Shown: positions 23,816 to 31,811 of the stretch, piece by piece | How positions within the stretch are numbered: position 1 is the first letter of the stretch | How the letters are laid out: every line of letters begins with the position of its first letter | The notes under the pieces: generated by a model | Databases searched by the model: none | What the model was told of the DNA's origin: nothing | What the model saw: the letters and a program-made list of their open reading frames with translations, nothing else | Position numbers and translations under genes: made by a program | Assembly: GCA_964517665.1 (NCBI GenBank) | Contig: CAZFCY010000039.1 | Location: forward strand, 1-31,811 | Length of the DNA stretch: 31,811 nt | Reading direction: 5' to 3' | From: Congregicoccus sp964517665 | Lineage (GTDB): Bacteria > Verrucomicrobiota > Verrucomicrobiia > Opitutales > Opitutaceae

Positions 23816-24814
23816 CTACTTCGCCGCGCGTTCCCGGGCGAGCAGACGCTCCACAACGTCGCGCGGAACCGCGAGCACCGTGCCATGCCGCGCGTTCTTC
23901 GGAAAGGACACCTGATCGCTGACATCCGTCCACGTCTCCAGATCGCGCGAAACGATCAGGCCGATGGCGTCGAGGCGATGCTTGTCGAAATACACGCGCC
24001 ACTCATCGCCCACCTTCAGCGCGCACGGTCCTTCCGCCCAGTAATCGCCGGTGAGCGGAGGCGACACCTCGCTCCAGGGACCAAAAATCGAGGGGCCGCG
24101 AACCATCCGGATGTTTTTCTCGCGGCGCGGCGTGAGGGTCTCGTTCTTGATGAACATCAGCCATTCGTCGCCGTTTGGGGCGAGGGAGGCGTCGATCACA
24201 TTGAAGCCGCCATCGTAGAACAGACGGGTCGGGCTGAAGGTCTCGAAGTCGCGCGTCGTCGTCGCGTAGATGCGATGGTTGCTTCCCGGCCGCCTGTTCG
24301 AGTTCGAGGTTTCCGGATATAGCCCGAGGATGGTCGTGGACCAGTAAATAACAAACTGATCGCCTTCCTCATCCCATATGATCTCCGGCGCCCAGCAGTT
24401 GACCGCGTCGGGCTCGTGCGCCATGACCGGAATCGCCTTCTGCGCGCTCCATTCGACAAGGTCCCTCGACGTGGCGTGTCCGATGGTTTTGCCCTCCCAC
24501 GACGTGGTCCATACGAGGTGAAACACCCCGTCCGGCGCCCGATGGAGACAGGGATCGCGCATGAGCGCGGACTCGCCGACTGTCGGACGCAGGCAGGGCT
24601 CTCCCTCGTTGAGCATCTCCCACTGCAAGCCATCTCCGCTCCACGCGAGACGAAGCCCGTCCGCCTGCTCGTCGTGATAAAAATACGAGAATAAATAGCA
24701 GGTCTCGGGAAGGTCGCGCCCGCCCGCCGCGGAACCAGACGCCGGGAGAATAAATGCGAGAGCCCCGGCGACACGCAGAATGGTTTTGAGCCTGGCAGGA
24801 AGGGCGGAGTTCAT
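23816..24814 (-). CDS. GH43-like secreted beta-propeller protein
   Basis: This 332-aa exported protein has a signal peptide (about 1-30). A five-bladed propeller follows with family-43/117-like repeats: LRLAWSGDGLQWEML, MRDPCLHRAPDGVFHLVWTTSW, GHATSRDLVEWS, CWAPEIIWDEEGDQFVIYWST and FNVIDASLAPNGDEWLMF. The aspartate in RDPCLHR and the glutamate in CWAPEI occupy places expected for catalytic residues, but I cannot confirm the full triad. It may be a glycosidase on arabinosyl or galactosyl side chains. It begins 12 bp after the DUF1593 copy-2 gene, in one transcript. Confidence 0.75.
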   Translation of the reverse strand: MNSALPARLKTILRVAGALAFILPASGSAAGGRDLPETCYLFSYFYHDEQADGLRLAWSGDGLQWEMLNEGEPCLRPTVGESALMRDPCLHRAPDGVFHLVWTTSWEGKTIGHATSRDLVEWSAQKAIPVMAHEPDAVNCWAPEIIWDEEGDQFVIYWSTTILGLYPETSNSNRRPGSNHRIYATTTRDFETFSPTRLFYDGGFNVIDASLAPNGDEWLMFIKNETLTPRREKNIRMVRGPSIFGPWSEVSPPLTGDYWAEGPCALKVGDEWRVYFDKHRLDAIGLIVSRDLETWTDVSDQVSFPKNARHGTVLAVPRDVVERLLARERAAK

Positions 24815-24826
24815 CGGGGTCGGATT

Positions 24827-26251
24827 TCAAGGCTGCGTCACATCGATGATGACGCGCTTGTAGCGCGTGAGCCGCGGCGCGCCGTGATCCGTGACGGCGA
24901 GGATGATGTGCATGGCGCCCGTGCCGGGGGGCATCACGCGATTGGTTTTGACGGTGAGCCAGGCGCGGGGCTGGTCGAAGCCGACGATGTCGTGCATCAC
25001 GCCGGTTCGGGCGTTCGAGAGCACGCGCGTGCCCGCCTCCGCGTAGCAGAACCATTCGAAGGACAGCGGATCGCCGTCGGGATCGCTCGAGCCCGTGGCG
25101 CCGAGATCGACCCGCTCGCCCGGCCTGGCCTTGATATAATCCGCGTGATCGAGTTTCACCACCGGCGGGTGATTGGCCCCGGCGTAGGGCTTGATCGTCC
25201 AGTCCATGCGCGCGGCAAAGTCGTTCTGATAGGCGGAGCGCCAGCGCCAGATGGTCGCGTGGTTGGTCGTGTGCCATTCGCCGTCGATCCCCAGCACTTC
25301 GTCCTGCGCATTGGTCCAGATCGGACGCGTCTCGGGTTCGAGAAACCATCTTTCCATGCGCGGCGTGTAGAGTTCATAACGACCGCCCCAGCCGCCCCAG
25401 TTTGGATGCTCGGGATCGCTCAGTCCGTTGTCGACCAGATTGAGAAACGAGGGCGTGTCGCCTTCCATCATGAATTCCCAGCGGGGATACACGGCGCCCA
25501 ACGGCCCCTTCTGGCGGATGTTCCGGTCGAGCCATTCGTTGGTGACGAGGGAGAAATCCGCTCCACCGAAGCGGCCATGGAATTTGTCGCCGCCGATGGC
25601 GATCCATGTCGCATGGTGAAAACCCCCGCCCGCATTGACGCCCGGAGTCACGATATAGAAGAGCTCCGGAAACTCCCTGCGTATCCACGGGCCGCTGTCG
25701 TCCTGGTCCGAAATGGCATAAACGCGAAGCCTCGCGACAAACCGGGCCAGCTCCGACGGCGATCGCGTCGCCCGGACCTTCCAAAGCGCCTGGGCGAGCA
25801 CGTTGGGACCGCCCCAGACCGCCACCCATAGCGGACGCGAATCATCGCGATCCGCGCTGTGAATCAAAAGTTCGGATCCGGGCGAATCCCTGCCTTCGCC
25901 CACGCCCCCCATGCCGTCAACCGGAATGCCCTTCGCGATGCGCTCGAGCAGGCGCTCCCCGGTGGGGAATCCGGGCTCGTGCAGCTCCAGATTGTCGCGA
26001 ACCTTCGCGTAGGCCGCGACGATCCGCTGGATGTGCTCCGGATTGACCTGGCCGCCCACATGAGTGGCGACGAGCCCTTCGATGTCCATGTGGTTGGCGT
26101 AGGTCATCAGCCGCACCATCGACATCTGATCATCCGGATCACCCCCGATGTCCGTGAGAACAAAGAGGCGGGGTTTGCCCGCGGCCACGGCCTGAGAGCC
26201 CTGAAGCAAGGCCACGAAAAGCAATAAACATATGATATATCGAATGCGCAT
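24827..26251 (-). CDS. DUF1593 nucleoside-hydrolase-like protein (copy 2, divergent)
   Basis: This 474-aa exported protein has a signal peptide (1-24). The motif LTDIGGDPDDQMSM (D34, D38, D40, D41) is the putative metal site. WIAIGGDKFHGRFGG, MEGDTPSFLNLV and HPNWGGWGGRYEL belong to DUF1593. Its C-terminal region carries an Ig/PKD-like domain (NHPPVVKLDH...GSSDPDGDPLSFEWF) followed by a beta domain, the Sde182-type architecture that the other two copies lack. It is the more typical family member; copies 1 and 3 form a separate lineage. ATG 26251 gives the signal peptide; the upstream frame is ignored. It follows copy 3 after 31 bp. Confidence 0.85.
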   Translation of the reverse strand: MRIRYIICLLLFVALLQGSQAVAAGKPRLFVLTDIGGDPDDQMSMVRLMTYANHMDIEGLVATHVGGQVNPEHIQRIVAAYAKVRDNLELHEPGFPTGERLLERIAKGIPVDGMGGVGEGRDSPGSELLIHSADRDDSRPLWVAVWGGPNVLAQALWKVRATRSPSELARFVARLRVYAISDQDDSGPWIRREFPELFYIVTPGVNAGGGFHHATWIAIGGDKFHGRFGGADFSLVTNEWLDRNIRQKGPLGAVYPRWEFMMEGDTPSFLNLVDNGLSDPEHPNWGGWGGRYELYTPRMERWFLEPETRPIWTNAQDEVLGIDGEWHTTNHATIWRWRSAYQNDFAARMDWTIKPYAGANHPPVVKLDHADYIKARPGERVDLGATGSSDPDGDPLSFEWFCYAEAGTRVLSNARTGVMHDIVGFDQPRAWLTVKTNRVMPPGTGAMHIILAVTDHGAPRLTRYKRVIIDVTQP

Positions 26252-26282
26252 GGGGGAAGCGGTCGGGCGCCTGAATGATGGA

Positions 26283-27674
26283 TCAATCTTCGATCCCGGT
26301 TCTTCGGGACAACAAAGGAGTTTCCATTCCCTGTCCGGCAGCCGCGCCGCCGTCCAGACAACGATCGAGCCGCGCGGCAAAATCGCGCAGAAACTCCGCG
26401 CGCCAGCGGTTCACGGTCTTCGCGCCGATGTGGGAGCCCTGCGCCCGCGCCGGCGCGGGGTCATCGGTCCACCAGTTGGGCAGGCGGGCCGCGGGATGCG
26501 CCGCGGCCTCGGGCGGCGGCCGAAAGGAGGTGAGCGCGCCGGTCCTGCCGTCGAGCGCGGGGGCGTTGCCACGAATCGTGTATTGATATTCCTTCGCCTC
26601 CTTCGGCGAGAACCGGAAGCGGATCGCGCCGCGACCGTCGGCGAAACCGACAAGCGACTGGTTTTCGATCACCATCCGCGCATCGGGCTGGCCGGGCGCC
26701 GCCTCGCCGAGTGAAAGGACAAGCTCAAAGACGCCAAACTGCTGGATCCTGTCGCGAGGTGTCGTGAGCCGGTCGAAGACGCGATGCGGGCGCTCCCACG
26801 CGCGGACGAACTGGCCTCCCCAACCGGGCTGCTCCGGATCGGACGGATCTCCCCGCAGCAACCAGCCGACCGAAGGCGAGTCGCCCATCTTCAGGCTGTT
26901 GCGGACTTCTCCGCCGAAGCGGATTCCCGTCGCGAAGAAGTTGCCGAGCGCGCCGTGGCCGGCGACATGCGCGCTCACGAACGCGGCGTTGCCGAGATCG
27001 CCGCTCTGATCTCCGCCGGCGAACCAGCCGCAATAGGTGCTGTTCGCCTCGATGAGCCACAGCTCCGGGTGATGCGTGGCGAGGTAATGACAGGCGTCGA
27101 CGCTCCACTTCTTGTTCGGTCCCCCGATGAAATAGACCCGCAATTTCGGCAGGATGTCGGGCGCGTCGCGCAACGCCTGCGCGAGATCCTCGATGCCGCC
27201 CCACACGAGCACGTGCAATGGACGCGAATCGTCCCGCCGCGCGCAACTCGCGATCCACTCCGAGCCCTCGGTGGGCCGGCGAACGCCGGCGTAGGGCGCG
27301 ACCTCGGTTTCGCCCTGCTTCGTGATCGCGCGCAGCGCATCGGGGGCCGGGTAGCGATCCGAATGCGAAGCAAGATTCGGGTAATCACGCTCGTAACAGT
27401 CGATGACCTGGAGGATATGCTCCTTCCGCCCGGGACCGTAAGGCGAGGAGATCAACCCTTCGAGGTCGATGCTGTCCGCATACAACAGGAGATGGACCAT
27501 CGATTGAAAATCATCGAAGTCCGTGCCGCCGATGTCGGTCGAGACGATCGCGCGATGGCGCGCGGCCTCGACCGCAGCCGCCGGCGGTGAAAAGAGCGCC
27601 CACGCGGCAAGCGCGACCGGGAGCGCGGCGCGCCGGAAGCACCGGATGGCGGCGGAGGTGTTCATTCTGTTCAT
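26283..27674 (-). CDS. DUF1593 nucleoside-hydrolase-like protein (copy 3)
   Basis: This 463-aa exported protein has a signal peptide of about 34 residues, with the N-region RCFRRAALPVALAAWALF. The metal-site motif STDIGGTDFDDFQSM (D47, D52, D54, D55) has Phe in place of the Pro of DPDD. It aligns closely with copy 1 through most of its length (EGLISSPYGPGRKEHILQVID, WGGIEDLAQALRDAPDILPK, IEANSTYCGWFAGGDQSG) and shares its C-terminal NWWTDDPAPARAQG...NRWRAEF end. A duplication between the two operons is therefore likely. Start ATG 27674 or 27665. It begins the downstream part of the enzyme cluster after a 208-bp gap, which may hold its own promoter. Confidence 0.85.
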   Translation of the reverse strand: MNRMNTSAAIRCFRRAALPVALAAWALFSPPAAAVEAARHRAIVSTDIGGTDFDDFQSMVHLLLYADSIDLEGLISSPYGPGRKEHILQVIDCYERDYPNLASHSDRYPAPDALRAITKQGETEVAPYAGVRRPTEGSEWIASCARRDDSRPLHVLVWGGIEDLAQALRDAPDILPKLRVYFIGGPNKKWSVDACHYLATHHPELWLIEANSTYCGWFAGGDQSGDLGNAAFVSAHVAGHGALGNFFATGIRFGGEVRNSLKMGDSPSVGWLLRGDPSDPEQPGWGGQFVRAWERPHRVFDRLTTPRDRIQQFGVFELVLSLGEAAPGQPDARMVIENQSLVGFADGRGAIRFRFSPKEAKEYQYTIRGNAPALDGRTGALTSFRPPPEAAAHPAARLPNWWTDDPAPARAQGSHIGAKTVNRWRAEFLRDFAARLDRCLDGGAAAGQGMETPLLSRRTGIED

Positions 27675-27882
27675 TGTCCGACGCGCATTTCGCCGGATAT
27701 TCGGACTCGAGCCTCCGCAGGGCGGGGGGCATCACGACGCGGGGCTGACATGAACGCAGCATGGCATGGATTCCCGTCCAAGGTCTGCCGCCCGGCGCGC
27801 CCACTTTCTCCGATATCCTAAGCCCGCGCGGCAGCAGATACGATGAAGCGCGCCATCAAACCTCCGGCCCGGCGCGCGCGCG

Positions 27883-29469
27883 TCACTCGGGAACGCGACG
27901 AATGCGGAGCGCCATATAAGGCTTGGACGGGAGCGAGACCGATCGCCCGTCCTTGTCCACGAAGTGATAACGATCCTTGCGCCGCGTGGTAAACATGCCA
28001 TCGACCGCGTGAATCGTCGTCTCCCACGTATCGACGACTTCCACTTGATATGTCTGGCCGTCCTCCACGCCATCCCTGTAGAGCTGAAAATCCCAGCTCG
28101 CCGGCGCGGCCTTTCCGAAGTAAACGAGATAATACTCGCCCGGCTGTCCGCCCATGCGCTCGTCCTGCCATTTGTCGATCGGGTTGATGCCCGCGGCCGG
28201 CCCTTCCTCCATGATCCGGCGCAGAAACGCAAGACGCTCGGGACTTTCACCGACGAGCGTGCCGCCCCGCGAGAGAAAGGCGCCGCCGGGCGCGTCGGTA
28301 TAGCATTCTCCATGGCCCACGTACGTGCCCGCGACCGTGCCGCACCAGAAGCGATGCGTCATTTCCCGCCCGTCGAGCTGCCCCCACCGCGCCGTGGCGT
28401 TGCCCTCGTATTTGACCTCGTCGAAGACGATCGGCTTTCGATACACGTCGCGATAGACCACCGCGCGGCCGGGATCCTCCACCGCCGATCCGTTCTGGAG
28501 GCTGACGTGCGTGACCCAGGGATGCGTGTGGTTGTATATATCGGTTCCATTGTGGATCGAGCGCAGATGCGCGTAGGGATCGGCCTCCTGGACGACCTGG
28601 AAGATGCGATCCCATTCCGGCTCCGACTTCGTCCGGATGTAGTCGTGCTCGTTGGCCAGCGACCACCAGACATTGCGATACGCGGCCAGGCGCGCGACGA
28701 GGTAGCGGACATAACGCTCGTCGGTCGCGGCGCCCATCGAGTCGAAGCCCCACATCCTTCCGTAGGGGTGAAAGAAAATGAGATCCACCTCGACGCCGAT
28801 ATCGCGAAGCTCGCCGACCCGTTTCTCGAGCCTCGAAAAGTAGGCGGGATCGAAGCGCGCATAATCCCATGCGCGCGGCGCCTCGCCCGCGAAGGGAAAC
28901 AACTCCGGAGGATCATTGCGCGGGCGGTCGCGCGGAAGCGCGAGCATGCGAAGCTTGTTGAATGGCGAGGCGGCAAGCGTGCGGAGCGTCTGCTCCTGCT
29001 GCGCGACAGGCGCCTCGAACCAGTTGTACACAGTGGTTCCCACCTGCCGGAACGGCGTCCCGTCGGCGTAGGCGAAATGATACGTGTGCGCGACGCGCAC
29101 CGGCCCATGATTCCCGCTCCCGGCCGGACGAACGTCGAAGGCGCCGCGTTTGCCGGTGAGAGGCCAGCGGTTGCTGATCGTTTCATACCTCCACCGGCCC
29201 GGCGCGTCGGGCATGAAACGGATGCGATAGATCCCCTCTCCATCATAGAATCCCGCGACCTCGACGGCGCGCGTTCCATTGGTGAAGGTCGCGCCCAGCG
29301 TCACATCGGCGAAGGGGTTTCCGTCCTTCGGCCCCTCGAGTTCGACTTCGAAGACATCCCATTGCTCCACGCCCGGCACGGGCCGGGCCGCGTGCGCGGG
29401 CGCGAAGCCAATTGCGAGCAGGAGCGAGAACGCGAGGATGGGGCTGAACAGGAGTTGATCTATTTTCAT
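27883..29469 (-). CDS. DUF5060 / apiosidase-like glycosidase candidate
   Basis: This 528-aa exported protein has a signal peptide (about 1-27). An N-terminal DUF5060 beta-sandwich (about 32-115, QWDVFEVELEGP, YRIRFMPDAPGRWRYET) is followed by a (beta/alpha)8 domain of DUF4038/GH140 type. Candidate acid/base E274 lies in WWSLANEHDY and candidate nucleophile E351 (or E355) in IVFDEVKYEG. A C-terminal beta domain (DUF5605-like, WDFQLYRDG, YHFVDKDGRSVSLPSKPYMALRI) completes it. GH140 members are apiosidases acting on rhamnogalacturonan II, but activity for this DUF5060 group is not settled. Its ATG overlaps the DUF6298 stop by 4 bp. Confidence 0.8.
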   Translation of the reverse strand: MKIDQLLFSPILAFSLLLAIGFAPAHAARPVPGVEQWDVFEVELEGPKDGNPFADVTLGATFTNGTRAVEVAGFYDGEGIYRIRFMPDAPGRWRYETISNRWPLTGKRGAFDVRPAGSGNHGPVRVAHTYHFAYADGTPFRQVGTTVYNWFEAPVAQQEQTLRTLAASPFNKLRMLALPRDRPRNDPPELFPFAGEAPRAWDYARFDPAYFSRLEKRVGELRDIGVEVDLIFFHPYGRMWGFDSMGAATDERYVRYLVARLAAYRNVWWSLANEHDYIRTKSEPEWDRIFQVVQEADPYAHLRSIHNGTDIYNHTHPWVTHVSLQNGSAVEDPGRAVVYRDVYRKPIVFDEVKYEGNATARWGQLDGREMTHRFWCGTVAGTYVGHGECYTDAPGGAFLSRGGTLVGESPERLAFLRRIMEEGPAAGINPIDKWQDERMGGQPGEYYLVYFGKAAPASWDFQLYRDGVEDGQTYQVEVVDTWETTIHAVDGMFTTRRKDRYHFVDKDGRSVSLPSKPYMALRIRRVPE

Positions 29470-31811
29470 TTCGATGGGGAGTTGGGCACACGAACAAGCC
29501 AGAATGCGGCGGGCCCGTCGGCCGCGCCGAGGATGAGTCCATGAGTGATCGCGCGCGTATCGGTTTCGCGCGTGTGGCCGCTTTCCAGATCCACGGCATG
29601 AATGGTGTAAGTTCCCTTCAAGTCCACACTCTCCAGCGCGATGCGGCCGCCGCTTCCGGAGTAGATGAAATATTCGCGCCCCGGATCGGAAAGGGTCCAC
29701 TGATCGCGTGGCGCATCGGTCGAACGCGGGAGCGGTTTCATCCGCGGAAGAGCGGCGAGCAGTCCGGGATCGGCGCCGGCCGGCAGTTTCGGGAGCGAGC
29801 CGCCGGCGGCGACAAACGCCCAGCCATCCGCCTCCTCGAGCGGCGAGATGACGGCTTTGCCGGGAAAACGTTGCCGATACTCGCCCGCCATCTCCGCGAG
29901 GGAGTTCGCGGTGGGGCGGCCGCCCTTCCACAGCCGCTCGTGCTGGCGCGGTGAAAGACTCTCACCGCCCTTGGGCGCGTAAAGCGCGTCGTCGGTCCAC
30001 CACCAATATTGCAGATCGATCACGGAAATCAGCGGACCGCGCGCGGGATCGGCGAGGATCGCATCCTGCACATCCTTTGTCGCGCTGATCGCCAGAAGCG
30101 GCTTCTTCCCGGTCTCAGCCGACCACCCGGCCGCGACATCGAGCCAGAACTGCGCAAACTCCAGCGGACCGGTATATTCGTTCCCCACGGTATGAATGAC
30201 ATTGGGCTGGCCGGCGAGGTTGTCGAGACACTGGCGAATATAGGCGCGATGCAGATCCCGGCGCACGGGATGCGTGACGTCGTAAAACAAATCGGCCATG
30301 AACACCCGCTTCTCGCCCGCGTATTGCGGCGGCTCGGGAAAGCCGGTGTCCTGCACGCAATTCGCCGGCCGCCAGGGAAAGTCGGCCCAATGCGCGCCCG
30401 CCTCGAGGATGTTGTGCTGAAAATACATCTCGTCGATCAGCACGCGCCCATGGGCGCGCGCCAGGTCGGCGAAGGTCCGCAAACGGCCGAAGTACCACGG
30501 GTTGAACCGCGTGAGATCGTAGCGCCGGAGGCCGTTCCACGTCCGGCCCGGGCCGGTGCGCGCCCAGGGCTGCTCGAAGAACGGAGGCCAGACATCGCCA
30601 TCGATGCGCTGTATCATCTGATGATCGTCGCGCCGTCGATCGTACCACAAACCCCAATGATGCCGCGCCGCCACGATGCCGCCGGCGACCATGTCGCGCG
30701 CGAGCTGGTCGAGATCGTCGGTCCACCCCGGCCCGATCCGGCCCGGGACGAAGCGCGTGAGGGCGGGGCCGCGGACATTCGCGCGCGCCCGGGACAGATG
30801 CCCGCGCCAGGTCGGCGTTTCCAACTGGGAGCCGATCAGCAATCCATCGCGACTCGTGATCCAGCCTTCCGCGAGAATCATGGCGCGGTCCTCCGCGGCT
30901 TTCGCCGAAGCATCCGGTTTCCGCGGCCGATCATCCAGGCGCTGAGCTTTCCCCGCGGCTGCTTTCGTTATATCATTCGCCGGCGTGAGAGCCGCGATCG
31001 CGGACTGGCCGAGCCGCGCCGCCAGTTGCCCCTGATAAAGGCTTTGTGGCTCGACGAACGCATTCAACGCGCTCCATTCGCCATCGCCGCGAAACTGCGA
31101 CCAGACGCCGATCGCCCAGTTGTTCGCGCCCGGAGGACGCCGGTTGGTCATGCGAGAGGCGACCGACTGCCACAACACGGAGTTCGCGGCGGCCCACCCG
31201 ACGTCCTGATTCCAGTCCTCGAGGTTGTCCAGGGCCAGCTCCCCGCCGTGAATCCTGACGTTGTCGAACAACACGCCGGAAGCCCAACTGCCCACCGATC
31301 CGCTGAATCCATGCGTCCGCCATGCCTGACAATAAGCGAATACGTTCGGGCCGGCGGCGAGATACCCGACCGTGAAGTCGCGCAGGCCGTCCTCGCTTTC
31401 GCAGCGGAGAAAGAGGACTTGTTGCCCATCGTTGTGAAAGGCGTGGCGCCGGTATCCGGCCAGCTCCGAGACGGGCTCGATCGAGCGGCAGTCCTGCACC
31501 GTCACGCGCGAGGCGCCACCGCGGACATCGACCGCCGAGCTGACAAAGCGCGCCGCCACGATATCACGAACCCAGGCGTCCCTCGCCGCATCGATTCCGA
31601 TCGCCATCCACGCATGCTCCTCGTCCTCCGGATCGCCCGGATCGAAGGCCGACTCACAGCGCAGGTGCTCGATCCCGACCCTTTCGACTCTTCCGGGCCA
31701 TGTATAAGCCGCGACGGTCCCGCCGCCGAATCGCGCCTCGAGCGCGGTGGTCAGGGGCGCGTCGAGAACGATCCCGTCGTCTTCGACCGCTGTGACGACA
31801 CGATCCCATTC
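29466..31811 (-). CDS. DUF6298 protein with beta-helix N-terminus (partial)
   Basis: The reading frame is open through the right edge of the window (all 68 codons between 31608 and 31811 are sense), so at least 781 residues are visible and the N-terminus is missing. The first ~270 visible residues look like a right-handed parallel beta-helix (VTVQDCRS, FLRCESEDGL, GVLFDNVRIHGGELALDN), as in polysaccharide lyases and hydrolases. A TIM-barrel region follows (about 330-640: WDGHL-like start, NPWYFGRLRTFADLARAHGRVLIDEMY, NVIHTVGNEYTGPLEFAQFW, with a candidate catalytic glutamate in GNEYTG), and a beta-sandwich end. It is coupled to the DUF5060 gene. Enzymatic role is inferred. Confidence 0.75.
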   Translation of the reverse strand, partial: EWDRVVTAVEDDGIVLDAPLTTALEARFGGGTVAAYTWPGRVERVGIEHLRCESAFDPGDPEDEEHAWMAIGIDAARDAWVRDIVAARFVSSAVDVRGGASRVTVQDCRSIEPVSELAGYRRHAFHNDGQQVLFLRCESEDGLRDFTVGYLAAGPNVFAYCQAWRTHGFSGSVGSWASGVLFDNVRIHGGELALDNLEDWNQDVGWAAANSVLWQSVASRMTNRRPPGANNWAIGVWSQFRGDGEWSALNAFVEPQSLYQGQLAARLGQSAIAALTPANDITKAAAGKAQRLDDRPRKPDASAKAAEDRAMILAEGWITSRDGLLIGSQLETPTWRGHLSRARANVRGPALTRFVPGRIGPGWTDDLDQLARDMVAGGIVAARHHWGLWYDRRRDDHQMIQRIDGDVWPPFFEQPWARTGPGRTWNGLRRYDLTRFNPWYFGRLRTFADLARAHGRVLIDEMYFQHNILEAGAHWADFPWRPANCVQDTGFPEPPQYAGEKRVFMADLFYDVTHPVRRDLHRAYIRQCLDNLAGQPNVIHTVGNEYTGPLEFAQFWLDVAAGWSAETGKKPLLAISATKDVQDAILADPARGPLISVIDLQYWWWTDDALYAPKGGESLSPRQHERLWKGGRPTANSLAEMAGEYRQRFPGKAVISPLEEADGWAFVAAGGSLPKLPAGADPGLLAALPRMKPLPRSTDAPRDQWTLSDPGREYFIYSGSGGRIALESVDLKGTYTIHAVDLESGHTRETDTRAITHGLILGAADGPAAFWLVRVPNSPSK

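Noticed and set aside
27848..27877. GCGCGCC...GGCGCGC inverted repeat after the DUF5060 gene
   Set aside because: It has a 16-nt loop and no T-tract, in a very GC-rich stretch; too weak to call a terminator.
27964..29544. 526-codon open frame on the plus strand
   Set aside because: It is antisense to the DUF5060 gene, with no motif and shadow-like composition.
1..31811. CRISPR array, rRNA, integrase or transposase gene
   Set aside because: None was seen. The tRNA-associated island has no recognisable integrase in the window.

Overview
The window is about 31.8 kb of GC-rich bacterial DNA with a single 10-N assembly gap at 10432-10441. Gene content suggests a member of the Verrucomicrobiota, most likely the Opitutales/Opitutaceae. 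The reasons are a carboxypeptidase-regulatory-like TonB receptor, an LSPFEV...LAG motif typical of that family's receptors, DUF1593, DUF5060 and DUF6298 carbohydrate proteins, and verrucomicrobial-looking intergenic repeats. This placement is inference from family content; no rRNA or marker phylogeny is available here.

Left part (1-10231), core-like and mixed strands. A REP-like inverted-repeat element opens the window (1-126). It is followed by an ECF sigma factor with its membrane anti-sigma partner (minus strand, 4-bp overlap). Divergent from these is a run of plus-strand genes: SixA-type phosphohistidine phosphatase, RmlD-like reductase/epimerase, lipoate-ligase-family protein and a MuiA/DUF4139 secreted protein. 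Then come a sigma-54 activator (minus), a divergent lipoprotein, a small membrane protein, purC (minus) and a tRNA-Glu(TTC).

Middle part (10232-13242), accessory island. The 3' part of tRNA-Glu is repeated exactly (51 bp) directly after the assembly gap. Beyond it lies a more AT-rich cassette read leftward: a ribbon-helix-helix regulator with half-site repeats over its start, a 5-methylcytosine DNA methyltransferase and a GIY-YIG nuclease. Together these look like a restriction-modification system inserted at a tRNA. Decayed sequence follows up to 13242.

Right part (13243-31811), an 18.5-kb block entirely on the minus strand: a glycan-utilisation locus. In order of transcription (right to left) it holds a DUF6298 beta-helix/TIM-barrel protein (cut by the window edge), a DUF5060 glycosidase-like protein, two DUF1593 nucleoside-hydrolase-like proteins, a GH43-like propeller protein and a TonB-dependent receptor. 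A perfect 20-bp palindrome follows, and then a tightly overlapped operon: RbsB-type binding lipoprotein, DUF2291 protein, RbsA-type ATPase, RbsC-type permease, a third DUF1593 protein and a GH43 enzyme. The layout suggests outer-membrane capture, periplasmic trimming by several enzymes and import of a pentose-like sugar by a ribose-type ABC transporter. The translational coupling of DUF1593 to the permease is the most striking point. Substrate identity is not visible from sequence.
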